Notes under the pieces: generated by a model
Database searches by the model: none
Seen by the model: the letters and a program-made list of their open reading frames with translations, nothing else
Told to the model about the DNA's origin: nothing
NCBI GenBank assembly: GCA_039024915.1
Contig: JBCCPK010000004.1
Span: 186,001 to 250,000 of the forward strand
Direction: 5' to 3'
Length of the DNA stretch: 64,000 nucleotides
Source: Pseudomonadota bacterium
GTDB taxonomy: Bacteria; Pseudomonadota; Alphaproteobacteria; Rhizobiales; MH13
Position numbers and translations under genes: made by a program
Shown here: positions 27,195 through 35,725 of the stretch, piece after piece
Numbering within the stretch: position 1 is the first letter of the stretch
How the letters are laid out: every line of letters begins with the position of its first letter

Positions 27195-28006
27195 GCGTTC
27201 CGTCGACAACGACCTATCCCACGCGTTGGAAGCGGCCACCGCAAATCGTCAAGGATCGGCGTTGGCGCATAGGTCTTCAGCTCGCAATCCTAGTCTATCT
27301 TGTCCTTGCAGTTGGCTCCGTTGAGGTCGATTGGGCGAGGGTCTCCATTGGCCTTGAACGCGGACAGCGTTTCATCATGGGCTTCTTGCAGCCGGATTTC
27401 GCCAGCCGCTGGAATGATATCTACCGGGGGCTGGTCGAGAGCCTGACAATGACGCTGACGTCGACGGTTGTTGGCGTCATCATCTCCGTACCGATCGGCA
27501 TAGGAGCGGCGCGCAACCTCGCGCCCGCATGGGTCTATTACATCTGCAGAGGCATCATCGCCGTCAGTCGCGCGCTGCAGGAAATCATCATCGCCATCTT
27601 TCTTGTCGCGATGTTTGGTTTCGGGCCGTTTGCCGGTTTTTTAACGTTGTCTTTTGCCACGATCGGCTTCATCGCCAAGCTTCTCGCTGACGATATCGAA
27701 GAGATTGATGAGGGACAGGCGGAAGCGGTCCGTTCGACGGGCGCATCATGGTTGCAACTGATCAACTATGCGGTGCAACCGCAGGTCATGCCGCGGCTTA
27801 TCGGGCTCTCGCTCTACAGGCTCGATATCAATTTCAGGGAAAGCGCCGTCATCGGTATCGTCGGCGCGGGCGGTATCGGATCAACGCTCAACACCGCGAT
27901 CGATCGATATGAGTACGACAGCGCTGGCGCGATCCTTTTGATCATTATTGGGATCGTGATGGTCGCTGAATACAGCTCGAGCTATCTGCGAAAGTTCCTG
28001 CAATGA
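27191..28006 (+). CDS. PhnE-type ABC transporter permease 1
   Basis: Inner-membrane permease, 271 residues, five to six helices with the BPD_transp_1 cytoplasmic loop [32 protein letters not shown] and the family's [22 protein letters not shown]. It starts at 27191, overlapping the ATPase stop, rather than at the upstream ATG inside that gene. Partner of the second permease. Confidence 0.9.
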   Translation: MSVPSTTTYPTRWKRPPQIVKDRRWRIGLQLAILVYLVLAVGSVEVDWARVSIGLERGQRFIMGFLQPDFASRWNDIYRGLVESLTMTLTSTVVGVIISVPIGIGAARNLAPAWVYYICRGIIAVSRALQEIIIAIFLVAMFGFGPFAGFLTLSFATIGFIAKLLADDIEEIDEGQAEAVRSTGASWLQLINYAVQPQVMPRLIGLSLYRLDINFRESAVIGIVGAGGIGSTLNTAIDRYEYDSAGAILLIIIGIVMVAEYSSSYLRKFLQ

Positions 28007-28815
28007 GCGAAATCAGCCATTACAGCGAAGTGTGGCATCACCGGACGCCCAAGGCGCGACTGGCGCTTTGGTTTGGATGGCTGGGCCTGGTTGCTCTGTT
28101 CGTCTGGTGCTGGGACCTGATGACCCAGAACACGATTTGGGCGTTTGTGCAGGACGCGCCGCGTCAGGCAGCTGACATTGGCAGTCGTATGATGCCGCCG
28201 CGATTGTCTTACTTGCCCGAGCTTCTCGTTCCGCTGTGGGATACGCTGACGATCGCAACGCTCGGTACGATCGGCGGCGTGATCATGGCCGTGCCGGTCG
28301 CCTTTCTGGCCGCACGCAACACATCGCCCTCAACGCTCTTTCTGCGGCCCATTGCATTGTTCATTATTGTAGCCTCGCGCTCGATTAATTCTCTGATCTG
28401 GGCGCTGTTGTTGGTCGCCATCATTGGACCGGGGATCCTGGCCGGCATTGTGGCGATCGCCCTGCGGTCCATCGGTTTTGTCGGGAAGCTACTTTATGAG
28501 GCAATCGAAGAAACCGACGCCAAGCAGATCGAAGCGGTCCAAGCCACCGGCGCTACGTCGCTGCAGACGCTGAACTACGGTATCGTTCCGCAAATCATGC
28601 CCGCTTTCTGGGGCATTTCGGTGTTTCGTTGGGATATCAATATTCGCGAAAGCACCATTTTGGGGCTTGTCGGCGCCGGGGGTATTGGCCTCAAGCTTCA
28701 AGCATCGCTCAACGTGCTCGCCTGGCCGCAGGTCACGATGATCCTCATCCTGATCCTCGGGACGGTCGTCCTCAGCGAATGGGTTTCGGCCAAAATGCGC
28801 TACGCGGTGATATGA
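28003..28815 (+). CDS. PhnE-type ABC transporter permease 2
   Basis: Second permease of the importer, 270 residues, with helices around LWFGWLGLVALFVWCWDL and TIATLGTIGGVIMAVPVAFLA. The coupling loop is EETDAKQIEAVQATGATSLQTLNYGIVPQIMP, followed by ILGLVGAGGIGLKLQASL. Overlaps permease 1 by 4 bases. Two PhnE paralogues in tandem are common in these operons and presumably form a heterodimer. Confidence 0.9.
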   Translation: MSEISHYSEVWHHRTPKARLALWFGWLGLVALFVWCWDLMTQNTIWAFVQDAPRQAADIGSRMMPPRLSYLPELLVPLWDTLTIATLGTIGGVIMAVPVAFLAARNTSPSTLFLRPIALFIIVASRSINSLIWALLLVAIIGPGILAGIVAIALRSIGFVGKLLYEAIEETDAKQIEAVQATGATSLQTLNYGIVPQIMPAFWGISVFRWDINIRESTILGLVGAGGIGLKLQASLNVLAWPQVTMILILILGTVVLSEWVSAKMRYAVI

Positions 28816-28837
28816 GCCGCTTGCAAAGACCTAAGCG

Positions 28838-29227
28838 TCAACTGCCCCTATAGGTCGAAAAGCCATACGGCGAAAGTAACAGCGGGACATGATAGTGGTC
28901 GTTCTCGCTCATTCCGAAGCGAAGGGGTACCTCATCCAGAAACAGTGGGTCACCGTGAGCGAGACCATTGTCTCGCAAATAATCGCCCGCGTGGAAAACC
29001 AGCTCATACTGCCCAGTTTTGAATCGATCGACAGGTAAGATCGGAGCATTGGTGCGACCGTCAGCGTTCGTCACAGCTTCCGCGATCTTTGCTCGGGCGG
29101 CTCCGGAGAGGTCAAACAGTTCGATTTTTAGCCCTTCAGCCGGACAACCGCGCGCCGTATCGAGAACATGGGTCGTTAGAAACCCAGAACTGGTCTGTCT
29201 TCCGCTTGCCCCATCAGTGCCGGCCAT
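28838..29227 (-). CDS. uraH: 5-hydroxyisourate hydrolase (transthyretin-like)
   Basis: Hydrolyses 5-hydroxyisourate, the product of PuuD, to OHCU. 129 residues with the family's LTTHVLDTARGCPAEGLKIEL start (catalytic His in THVLD), VTNADGRTNAP, HYHVPLLLSPYGFSTYRGS at the C-terminus; the YRGS tetrapeptide is diagnostic. ATG at 29227; the longer open frame above is not coding. It is divergent from the PuuE-OHCU decarboxylase gene with only 57 bases between, so both promoters share that gap. Confidence 0.95.
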   Translation of the reverse strand: MAGTDGASGRQTSSGFLTTHVLDTARGCPAEGLKIELFDLSGAARAKIAEAVTNADGRTNAPILPVDRFKTGQYELVFHAGDYLRDNGLAHGDPLFLDEVPLRFGMSENDHYHVPLLLSPYGFSTYRGS

Positions 29228-29284
29228 GGTTGAACTCTCCCCGTGCGCACGATCCACTTTAGCCGTGCTTGGGAGATGCCTGCA

Positions 29285-30754
29285 ATGAGCCCGCCCCGTT
29301 ATCCCCGGAACATGATCGGCTATGGCGCTCACCCCCCTGACCCTCAATGGCCGAACCCCGATGGTTCGGGTCCAGCTCGGATCGCGGTGCAGATCGTCCT
29401 GAACTACGAAGAAGGTGGGGAGAACGCGACCATCCACGGTGACGCGGGTTCGGAGGCGTTCCTGTCGGAGATTGTCGGTGCAGCCAGTTGGCCGGGCGAG
29501 CGCCATTGGAATATGGAGTCGATCTACGAGTACGGTGCGCGTGCAGGCTTTTGGCGTCTCCACCGCCTGTTCAGTCAGATGGATATCCCCTTGACGGTTT
29601 ATGGGGTTGCAACAGCGCTTGCGCGCTCGCCCGAACAGGTTGCTGCGATGAAGGCAGCGGATTGGGAGATCGCCAGCCACGGCCTGAAATGGATCGAATA
29701 CAAGGACTACAGCGTCGAAGACGAGGCGGCTCACATGGCCGAGGCTATAGCGCTGCATACCGAAGTGACTGGCGAGCGGCCGCTAGGCTGGTACACGGGA
29801 CGGTGCTCCATGCAGACGGTCTCCCTGGCAGCGCAAGAAGGCGGTTTCGCTTATGTTGCCGACAGCTATGCGGATGAACTCCCTTATTGGCATCATGAAG
29901 ACGATGGGAAAAGACAACTGATTGTCCCTTACACGCTTGATGCGAATGACATGCGCTTTGCAACGCCCCAAGGGTTTAATGCGGGTGATCAGTTTTTCAG
30001 CTATCTCAAGGACAGCTTCGACGTTCTGTACGAAGAAGGTACGCACGGGCAGGCCAAGATGATGAGCATCGGACTGCACTGCCGCCTCATTGGTAGGCCT
30101 GGCCGAATTGCAGCCCTTCGCCGGTTTCTGGAGTATGCGCAGGGCCACACCGGCGTTTGGTTCGCCCGCCGGATCGATATTGCGCGCCACTGGGCGCAGA
30201 AGTTCCCACCGCACGTTCGTGGAGCGAATGGATTTGAAGGGCCCAGACCGTCAAGTATGAAAAAGGAAGCGTTTGTGGAGGCGTTTGGCAGCATCTTTGA
30301 GCATTCGCCGTGGATCGCCAAGCGTGCGTATAAGCTGGAGTTAGGCGCGGCGCACGATACCGCTCTGGGACTGCACAACGCGCTCGCCCGCATTTTCCGC
30401 TCGGCCAGCGCCGAAGAAAGGCTTGGGGTTCTCACTGCTCACCCTGACCTTGCTGGCAAGCTTGCACAGGCTCAGCGGCTGACTGCGTCGTCAAAAGAGG
30501 AACAGGCGTCCGCTGGCCTAGACGCGTTGACGGATGGAGAGCGGGAAGCCTTTGAGACGCTAAACAGTCGGTACACGGCCAAGTTCGAGTTCCCTTTTAT
30601 TATTGCAGTCAAGGACAACACCAAAGCTTCCATTCTCCAGGCTTTCCATCGGCGCCTTGAGCACGATCTTGAAACGGAATTCGCCGAGGCCTGTCGGCAA
30701 GTTGAGCGGATAGCTCTCCTGCGTCTCGAAGCCCTACTAGGAGATACAGCGTGA
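29285..30754 (+). CDS. puuE: bifunctional allantoinase PuuE / OHCU decarboxylase
   Basis: Fusion enzyme for two steps of urate breakdown. Residues about 1-310 are the metal-independent polysaccharide-deacetylase-like allantoinase PuuE (YPRNMIGYGAHPPDPQWP, WEIASHGLKWIEY, GWYTGRCSMQT, SIGLHCRLIGRPGR). Residues about 325-489 are OHCU decarboxylase (FVEAFGSIFEHSPWIA, HPDLAGKLA, LNSRYTAKFEFPFIIAVK). ATG at 29285 follows GGAG at good spacing. The gene overlaps the next by GTGA. OHCU decarboxylase makes S-allantoin from the HIU hydrolase product, and PuuE opens it to allantoate. Confidence 0.95.
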   Translation: MSPPRYPRNMIGYGAHPPDPQWPNPDGSGPARIAVQIVLNYEEGGENATIHGDAGSEAFLSEIVGAASWPGERHWNMESIYEYGARAGFWRLHRLFSQMDIPLTVYGVATALARSPEQVAAMKAADWEIASHGLKWIEYKDYSVEDEAAHMAEAIALHTEVTGERPLGWYTGRCSMQTVSLAAQEGGFAYVADSYADELPYWHHEDDGKRQLIVPYTLDANDMRFATPQGFNAGDQFFSYLKDSFDVLYEEGTHGQAKMMSIGLHCRLIGRPGRIAALRRFLEYAQGHTGVWFARRIDIARHWAQKFPPHVRGANGFEGPRPSSMKKEAFVEAFGSIFEHSPWIAKRAYKLELGAAHDTALGLHNALARIFRSASAEERLGVLTAHPDLAGKLAQAQRLTASSKEEQASAGLDALTDGEREAFETLNSRYTAKFEFPFIIAVKDNTKASILQAFHRRLEHDLETEFAEACRQVERIALLRLEALLGDTA

Positions 30755-31653
30755 CCGACACGCCCAGCTACGGCGCGCAGCTTGGCGGACTTCCGCCCCA
30801 GAGCGCCTTGATGACACAGCGCGCCATCTTCACCGAAGCTTACGCGGTGATCCCCAAAGGCGTGATGAGCGACATCGTAGCAGCCCCGATACCGGGCTGG
30901 CGCAATACGCGCTCCTGGACCCTTGCCCGGCCGCTCTCAGGTTTTGCAGAAACGTTCGCGCACCTGATTGTCGAAGTCGCCCCTGGCGGCGGTTCGTCTC
31001 GACCTGAGCCGGACCCGCTGGCCGAAGCGGTGCTGTTTGTTACTGACGGATCGGTCCGGCTTTCGGTTACCGAGGTGGCAGGCCGTAGCAAGCCGGGCTT
31101 CACCGCAAACCACGGTGCAGAGTTTCAGCCAATCGATCGCGCATTGGTCGCTGGCGGTTATGCCTATTTGTCCCCGGGGTGCACGTGGACCATCGAAGGT
31201 CTCGGCGATATGCCCGCCACCGTCCACTGGATCCGAAAGGCTTATGAGACCGTCGACGGCCTTGTTCCGCCCATGCCCTTTGTCACATCCGACCAGCAGA
31301 CGCCGATCGACTGGATGCCCGATACCGATGATCGCTGGGGGACAACACGGTTTGTTGATGCGGACGACCTCGCGCACGATATGCACGTCAACATCGTGAC
31401 ACTTGAGCCGGGGGCCAGTATTCCATTTGAAGAGACCCACGTCATGGAACACGGACTTTTCGTTCTTGAGGGCAAGGGGGTCTACAAGCTCAATCAGGAT
31501 TGGGTCGAAGTTGAAGCTGGCGACTTCATGTGGCTGCGCGCCTTTTGCCCGCAGGCTTGCTACGCGGGCGGACCGGGAAGGTTCCGTTACCTGTTGTACA
31601 AGGACATGAACCGCCTCCCAAGGCTTGGTCGACCCGGAAGCTTTCTGCGTTGA
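30751..31653 (+). CDS. (S)-ureidoglycine aminohydrolase (bicupin)
   Basis: Manganese bicupin that releases ammonia from ureidoglycine to give ureidoglycolate. 300 residues; N-terminal cupin with EAVLFVTDGSVRLSV, C-terminal cupin with the metal motif around HVNIVTLEPGASIPFEETHVMEHGLFVLEGKGVYKLN and the conserved end FRYLLYKDMNR. It starts at a GTG overlapping the PuuE stop. Family call (UGHY/AllE type) is firm. Confidence 0.9.
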   Translation: MTDTPSYGAQLGGLPPQSALMTQRAIFTEAYAVIPKGVMSDIVAAPIPGWRNTRSWTLARPLSGFAETFAHLIVEVAPGGGSSRPEPDPLAEAVLFVTDGSVRLSVTEVAGRSKPGFTANHGAEFQPIDRALVAGGYAYLSPGCTWTIEGLGDMPATVHWIRKAYETVDGLVPPMPFVTSDQQTPIDWMPDTDDRWGTTRFVDADDLAHDMHVNIVTLEPGASIPFEETHVMEHGLFVLEGKGVYKLNQDWVEVEAGDFMWLRAFCPQACYAGGPGRFRYLLYKDMNRLPRLGRPGSFLR

Positions 31654-32150
31654 AGCAGGTTGTTGCGACACGATTGACGTCGGAAGCTTTCGCGCCTTTT
31701 GGTGATGTTCTGCGAACCGATGGCGAGCCGGACAGGATCATCAATCAGGGCCTCTGCGGGCGCTACCACGATCGAGCGCGCCTGGATTTCGGGGATGATG
31801 GCCGGGCTGGTATCAGCCTTTTCAAGGCGCAGCTTCGATCGCTACCCTACAGGCTCGAAATGGTTGAGCGTCACCCCGATGGCTCGCAAGCCTTCCTGCC
31901 GATGGATCACGAACCGTTTCTAGTGATCGTCGCTGCCGATTCAGGAGGCATACCAGGCGAACCGCAGGCCTTTATAACAGCCCCTGGTGACGCGGTGAAC
32001 TATCATCGGGGCACGTGGCACGGTGTTTTGACACCACTTGGTGGATCGGGACTTTTCGCTGTGGTGGATCGCATCGGACAAACACCAAACCTTGAGGAGC
32101 ATTGGTTTGACGAACCTTTCGAGGTGATCGTCCACGAAATGGGTGGCTAA
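31650..32150 (+). CDS. allA: ureidoglycolate lyase
   Basis: Splits ureidoglycolate into glyoxylate and urea, the urea feeding urease. 166 residues with FAPFGDVLR near the start, INQGLCGRYHDRA, the active-site MVERHPDGSQAFLPM and NYHRGTWHGVLTPLG, typical of AllA. The start is a TTG overlapping the stop of the aminohydrolase gene (TTGA); longer open frame upstream lies inside that gene. Confidence 0.9.
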   Translation: MKQVVATRLTSEAFAPFGDVLRTDGEPDRIINQGLCGRYHDRARLDFGDDGRAGISLFKAQLRSLPYRLEMVERHPDGSQAFLPMDHEPFLVIVAADSGGIPGEPQAFITAPGDAVNYHRGTWHGVLTPLGGSGLFAVVDRIGQTPNLEEHWFDEPFEVIVHEMGG

Positions 32151-32155
32151 ACAGC

Positions 32156-32449
32156 ATGCCTGACAAGCTCACCGTAGAAAACATCAACGTCCCGGGGCGA
32201 ACTGCTCGGGTCGATGCCGCCAAATATCATGCCATCCTGACCGCGCTCCTTGATGTCTTGCCCTATCATGAGCCCGGCATGGTTGTGAAAGACGCAATCG
32301 TTGCGCTGAAGCCAAAATTGCCAGAGACCCTGTTTCCCAGCGGTGCAACCGTGGGCTGGTGGCAAAAAACGGTTCAGCTGGATCTCGAGGCCAAGGGCTT
32401 GATCAGGCGGCTTCCAACAAAACCCATACAGATCATGCGGACCGGTTAG
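32156..32449 (+). CDS. DUF6958-like small protein
   Basis: A 97-residue protein with AKYHAILTALLDVLPYHEPG, LPETLFPSGATVGWWQKTVQLDLEAKGLIRRLPTKP. This resembles a small winged-helix-like domain family (DUF6958) of unknown function. It follows the ureidoglycolate lyase by 5 bases and converges on hxlR, overlapping its end by 17 bases. Whether it belongs to the purine operon functionally is unclear. Confidence 0.65.
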   Translation: MPDKLTVENINVPGRTARVDAAKYHAILTALLDVLPYHEPGMVVKDAIVALKPKLPETLFPSGATVGWWQKTVQLDLEAKGLIRRLPTKPIQIMRTG

Positions 32450-32825
32450 CTGCAGCCTCATCGAACAGGGCACGCGAGCGGGCTATATCCAGTCGGTTAT
32501 CAAGCGCCCACTCCGCGATTGGCCTCAGCGTTTCAAGCAGGGAGCGACCACGCTTGGTTAGGCTGTAGTCTACGCGAGGCGGAACTGAGGGTGTGACTTT
32601 GCGGTCAACCAGCCCATCGCGCTCCAGCTCGCGCAGCGTTTTGGTGAGCATGCGCTGAGATACATCCGGGATGTTGCGCTTCAGTTCAGAGAACCGGAGC
32701 GTGCGCGCCTCCAGCCCGGTTACAATCAGGATCGGCCATTTGCCACCGAGATGGTCCATGACATCCCGAACCGGGCAGATGTCGGGATTGTAGAAGGGGT
32801 GCTTCTCATCGATGCGCTCGTTCAT
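32433..32825 (-). CDS. HxlR-family transcriptional regulator
   Basis: A 130-residue winged-helix regulator. It has CPVRDVMDHLGGKWPILIV, LRFSELKRNIPDVSQRMLTKTLRELERDGLV and DYSLTKRGRSLLETL, the HxlR pattern with the N-terminal Cys kept (redox or electrophile sensor in relatives). Divergent from the metallo-beta-lactamase-fold gene, its likely target, with two inverted repeats in the shared gap. Confidence 0.9.
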   Translation of the reverse strand: MNERIDEKHPFYNPDICPVRDVMDHLGGKWPILIVTGLEARTLRFSELKRNIPDVSQRMLTKTLRELERDGLVDRKVTPSVPPRVDYSLTKRGRSLLETLRPIAEWALDNRLDIARSRALFDEAAANRSA

Positions 32826-32830
32826 CGGAC

Positions 32831-32915
32831 AACTTTTTGGCGGTTACAAAAATGTGCCTCCTTCTCAGAGGCAAAAAGTTCCTATTAGTAACTTGGTGCC
32901 TTGGAAAAACCAAGT
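32831..32915. promoter_or_regulatory. two inverted repeats in the hxlR/MBL divergent gap
   Basis: AACTTTTTG (32831-32839) is mirrored by CAAAAAGTT (32872-32880), and ACTTGGT (32891-32897) by ACCAAGT (32909-32915). Both are perfect. They lie between the divergent hxlR and metallo-beta-lactamase-fold genes and are good operator candidates for HxlR. Confidence 0.5.
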
Positions 32916-32945
32916 CTCAGTTTGAGCTTTTTGGAGATGTGATCG

Positions 32946-33830
32946 ATGTTTATTCTCAATAGACGGACTTTCATGGAGTTGACGGTGGGCACTGCGGTCA
33001 CTGCGTTGGCAGGGCCAGTATCGAGTTTTGCCGCCGGCCATGCTTCCGCCGACGTTTTCACCGCTGATCCTTTCGGCGGTCTGGTCGACTCAACGGTTGT
33101 GGCGGGTGAGGAGAAGCTGCTTCTGATTGACGCTCAGTTCACGGTACCCAACGCGGAGCGGCTTGCGGACGTTCTGGCGGCGACGGGTAAGGAACTCGAA
33201 ACGGTCTTCATCACGCACTACCATCCGGATCATCATCTTGGTCTGCCGGTCATAAAACAGCGCTTCCCCGATGCCCGCGTTGTAGCGCATGCGTCCATCC
33301 AACCATCTCTCGCGGGAGCGGCCGAAGCGATGCGTGCGGGCTCCGCAGGTGCTTTTCCGGAGGGCATGATCGCCGATAGTGTGATCATTCCAGAGGCACT
33401 GGAGGGTGATCATTTGATGCTCGAAGGGGAACGGTTCGATATCGTGGGTCCGATGCACGGCGATACGGATGTTCTAACACCAGTCCACTTACCGCAATTG
33501 GACACCCTGGTGGCGGCTGACTTGGTTTACCATGACACACACGTGTGGACCGCTGAGAATACCACCCCGGATCGTATCGCCAAATGGCGCGAGAGCCTGA
33601 CAGCCCTTGAGGGCCTTGGCGCAGGAACCGTCATTCCCGGCCACAGGACCGAGACCACAGTGAACGATGCGAGCGGGTTCGCCTTTATGCGAACCTATCT
33701 CGATCATTGGGAGGCAGCGTTGGCTGAAACGGGTTCGGCTGACGAGCTTAAGGCCTCAATGATTGAACGTGTGGGGGCATTGCCTGGAGAGTTCTTCCTC
33801 GACCGCGGTGTTGCTGCGGCGAAGGGTTGA
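32946..33830 (+). CDS. secreted metallo-beta-lactamase-fold hydrolase
   Basis: 294 residues. A twin-arginine-like signal (NRRTFMELTVGTAVTALAGP) precedes an MBL domain with the metal motif THYHPDHHLG (HxHxDH), a third His in GPMHGDTDV, an Asp in VAADLVYHD and a final His in IPGHRTETT. Probably periplasmic. Substrate unknown; divergent from hxlR, so perhaps detoxification of a small electrophile or lactone. Confidence 0.87.
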   Translation: MFILNRRTFMELTVGTAVTALAGPVSSFAAGHASADVFTADPFGGLVDSTVVAGEEKLLLIDAQFTVPNAERLADVLAATGKELETVFITHYHPDHHLGLPVIKQRFPDARVVAHASIQPSLAGAAEAMRAGSAGAFPEGMIADSVIIPEALEGDHLMLEGERFDIVGPMHGDTDVLTPVHLPQLDTLVAADLVYHDTHVWTAENTTPDRIAKWRESLTALEGLGAGTVIPGHRTETTVNDASGFAFMRTYLDHWEAALAETGSADELKASMIERVGALPGEFFLDRGVAAAKG

Positions 33831-33833
33831 TAT

Positions 33834-34421
33834 TTAACGGAACTGGTTGGCGCGGGTGTTGTCTTGCGCCAGCCTTGCCGTTTCCTCGATGCGCTTTGCA
33901 CGTGTTTCAGGTTTCTTGGCCTGCTTGATCCATTCAAGAATGCCCCGCTTTGGTGATCGCGGGAAGGCCCCCCAATGCCTTGCAGCATTTGGATAGCGGG
34001 CTAGCGCCTCGACGAGATCGGGTGGTAAAATTAGCGCTTCGACGTCGTCCAGGAACGTCCACTTCCCGTTCGCTTTGGCAGCATCGATCTTCGCAAGTCC
34101 TGCGGGCTGCATAAGCCCCGCAGACAGAAGTCTCTCGACGCGCCGTTTGTTGGTGCCCGACCAAGCTGACGTTACCTTACGCGGTGCCAGTAGCAGCATG
34201 GAGCGCCGATCGTCTTTTTTCCGCGTCAGCGAGTCCACCCACCCATAACACAGGCATTCTTCGACAACCGAGTCATAGTCAACATACCACTTGGCAACCG
34301 CTTTTTTGTAGGTGACGAGCCAGATGCTTTCCGGCTGACTGTGGTTCGTCTCGAACCATTGCCGCAACTGGGCGCGGCTCTTGATCTCAACCTGTTCAAG
34401 TTTTTCCGCCGCGCGCTTCAT
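33834..34421 (-). CDS. YdeI/OmpD-associated family protein
   Basis: 195 residues with RAQLRQWFETNHSQPESIWLVTYKK, LCYGWVDSLTRKKDDRRSMLLLAPRK, SAWSGTNKRRVERLL and the C-terminal FPRSPKRGILEWIKQAKKPETRAKRIEETARLA, matching YdeI/OmpD-associated proteins. No known enzymatic function. Last gene of the xdh-guaD operon, overlapping guaD by 4 bases. Confidence 0.87.
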   Translation of the reverse strand: MKRAAEKLEQVEIKSRAQLRQWFETNHSQPESIWLVTYKKAVAKWYVDYDSVVEECLCYGWVDSLTRKKDDRRSMLLLAPRKVTSAWSGTNKRRVERLLSAGLMQPAGLAKIDAAKANGKWTFLDDVEALILPPDLVEALARYPNAARHWGAFPRSPKRGILEWIKQAKKPETRAKRIEETARLAQDNTRANQFR

Positions 34422-35725
34422 GCGGACATCGGGAGGTCGCTCTTTAGTGGATGTCCTGCAACATAGGTCTCGACCACGGATCGGTCATCACCGATCGTCT
34501 GCAAAAGAAAGAGTTCCTCGGCAAGGCTTTCGATCCGCTCTTTCTTGATTGCAGATGCAGGCGTTGCTGCACTATCGAGGATAACCAAATCTGCGGCGCT
34601 GCCGGGTTTCAGCGTTCCAATTTCATGGTCCATGCTTAGCGCTTGTGCGTTGCCAAGTGTGATGGTTGCGAAGCTTGTGAACGGGTGCATGCGATTTCCA
34701 CGAAGCTGCGCGACCTTGTAGGCTTCGTCCATGGTTGTAAGCATCGAATAGCTGGTACCTCCGCCCACATCGGTGGCGTACGCAACGCGTACCCCAGCAG
34801 CTAAAGCTTCTTTGTGCCGGAACAGGCCGGAGCCAATGAAGAGGTTTGAGGTCGGGCAAGGGACGGCGATGGCGCCGGTTTCTGCCATCAACCCCATTTC
34901 CCTATCGTCGAGATGGAGACAATGGCCATACAGCGATCGGGGTGTCAGCAAGCCAAACCGGTGGTACACCGATGTGTAGTCGCGATCACTCGGAAACAGC
35001 TGGCGGACGCGTTCGATTTCTCCCACGCTCTCCGAAAGGTGAGACTGGATCAAGCAATCAGGGTGTGCACTGGCGAGGGCGCCAGCGGCCTCCAACTGCG
35101 CCTCGGTCGACGTAAGCGCAAACCGCGGGGTGATCGCATAGGTCGCGCGCCCACGCTTGTGCCAGCGGTTGATCAGCGCGTCTGTTTCATCATGGCTTTG
35201 CTGAGCGTTATCGGTCAGCCCCGTCGGAGCCTCGCGATCCATCATCACTTTCCCACCTGCCATCGCCATGCCCCGCTTGTCCGCGGCTTCAAAAAGCGCG
35301 TCGGCCGATCCCGGGTGAACCGTGCAGAAACTCAGCGCAGTTGTCGTACCGTTTCGTATCAGTTCGTCGAGAAACAGGTCGGCAATGCGCCGAGCGTGAT
35401 CGGGGTCGGCAAAGCGTTGCTCTTCGACAAAGGTGTAGCGGTTCAGCCATTCGAGCAGGCTACCCGCATACGAGCCGATAACCTGCATCTGCGGGTAGTG
35501 GATGTGCGGGTCAATGAAGCCGGGCAGCAGCAAGTGCGGGCGATGGTCCACAATGCGAGCTTTGGGAGCTTCTGCGCGAACACTCTCGAACGAGCCGCTG
35601 GCTGCAATGCGCCCATCTGCAATAAAGATGGCGCCGTCGCTTTCGTAGGTTAACGCGCCCGTATCATCTCCCGTTTGCGGAACTGTGTCGAACGTAAGCG
35701 TTCGCGCCCGCAGCAGCAGGCTCAT
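34418..35725 (-). CDS. guaD: guanine deaminase
   Basis: Zinc amidohydrolase converting guanine to xanthine. 435 residues; motifs LLPGFIDPHIHYPQM (metal HxH), GTTTALSFCTVHPGSAD, CLIQSHLSESVGEIE, SLYGHCLHLDDREM and ATDVGGGTSYSMLTTM (last Asp ligand), ending with GKLKPGSAADLVILD-type sequence. Overlaps xdhC and ydeI genes by 4 bases each. It supplies xanthine for the dehydrogenase encoded in the same operon. Confidence 0.95.
   Translation of the reverse strand: MSLLLRARTLTFDTVPQTGDDTGALTYESDGAIFIADGRIAASGSFESVRAEAPKARIVDHRPHLLLPGFIDPHIHYPQMQVIGSYAGSLLEWLNRYTFVEEQRFADPDHARRIADLFLDELIRNGTTTALSFCTVHPGSADALFEAADKRGMAMAGGKVMMDREAPTGLTDNAQQSHDETDALINRWHKRGRATYAITPRFALTSTEAQLEAAGALASAHPDCLIQSHLSESVGEIERVRQLFPSDRDYTSVYHRFGLLTPRSLYGHCLHLDDREMGLMAETGAIAVPCPTSNLFIGSGLFRHKEALAAGVRVAYATDVGGGTSYSMLTTMDEAYKVAQLRGNRMHPFTSFATITLGNAQALSMDHEIGTLKPGSAADLVILDSAATPASAIKKERIESLAEELFLLQTIGDDRSVVETYVAGHPLKSDLPMSA

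Noticed and set aside
28838-29758. 306-codon leftward frame covering HIU hydrolase
   Set aside because: Only the last 129 codons match HIU hydrolase; the rest is antisense to the PuuE gene.
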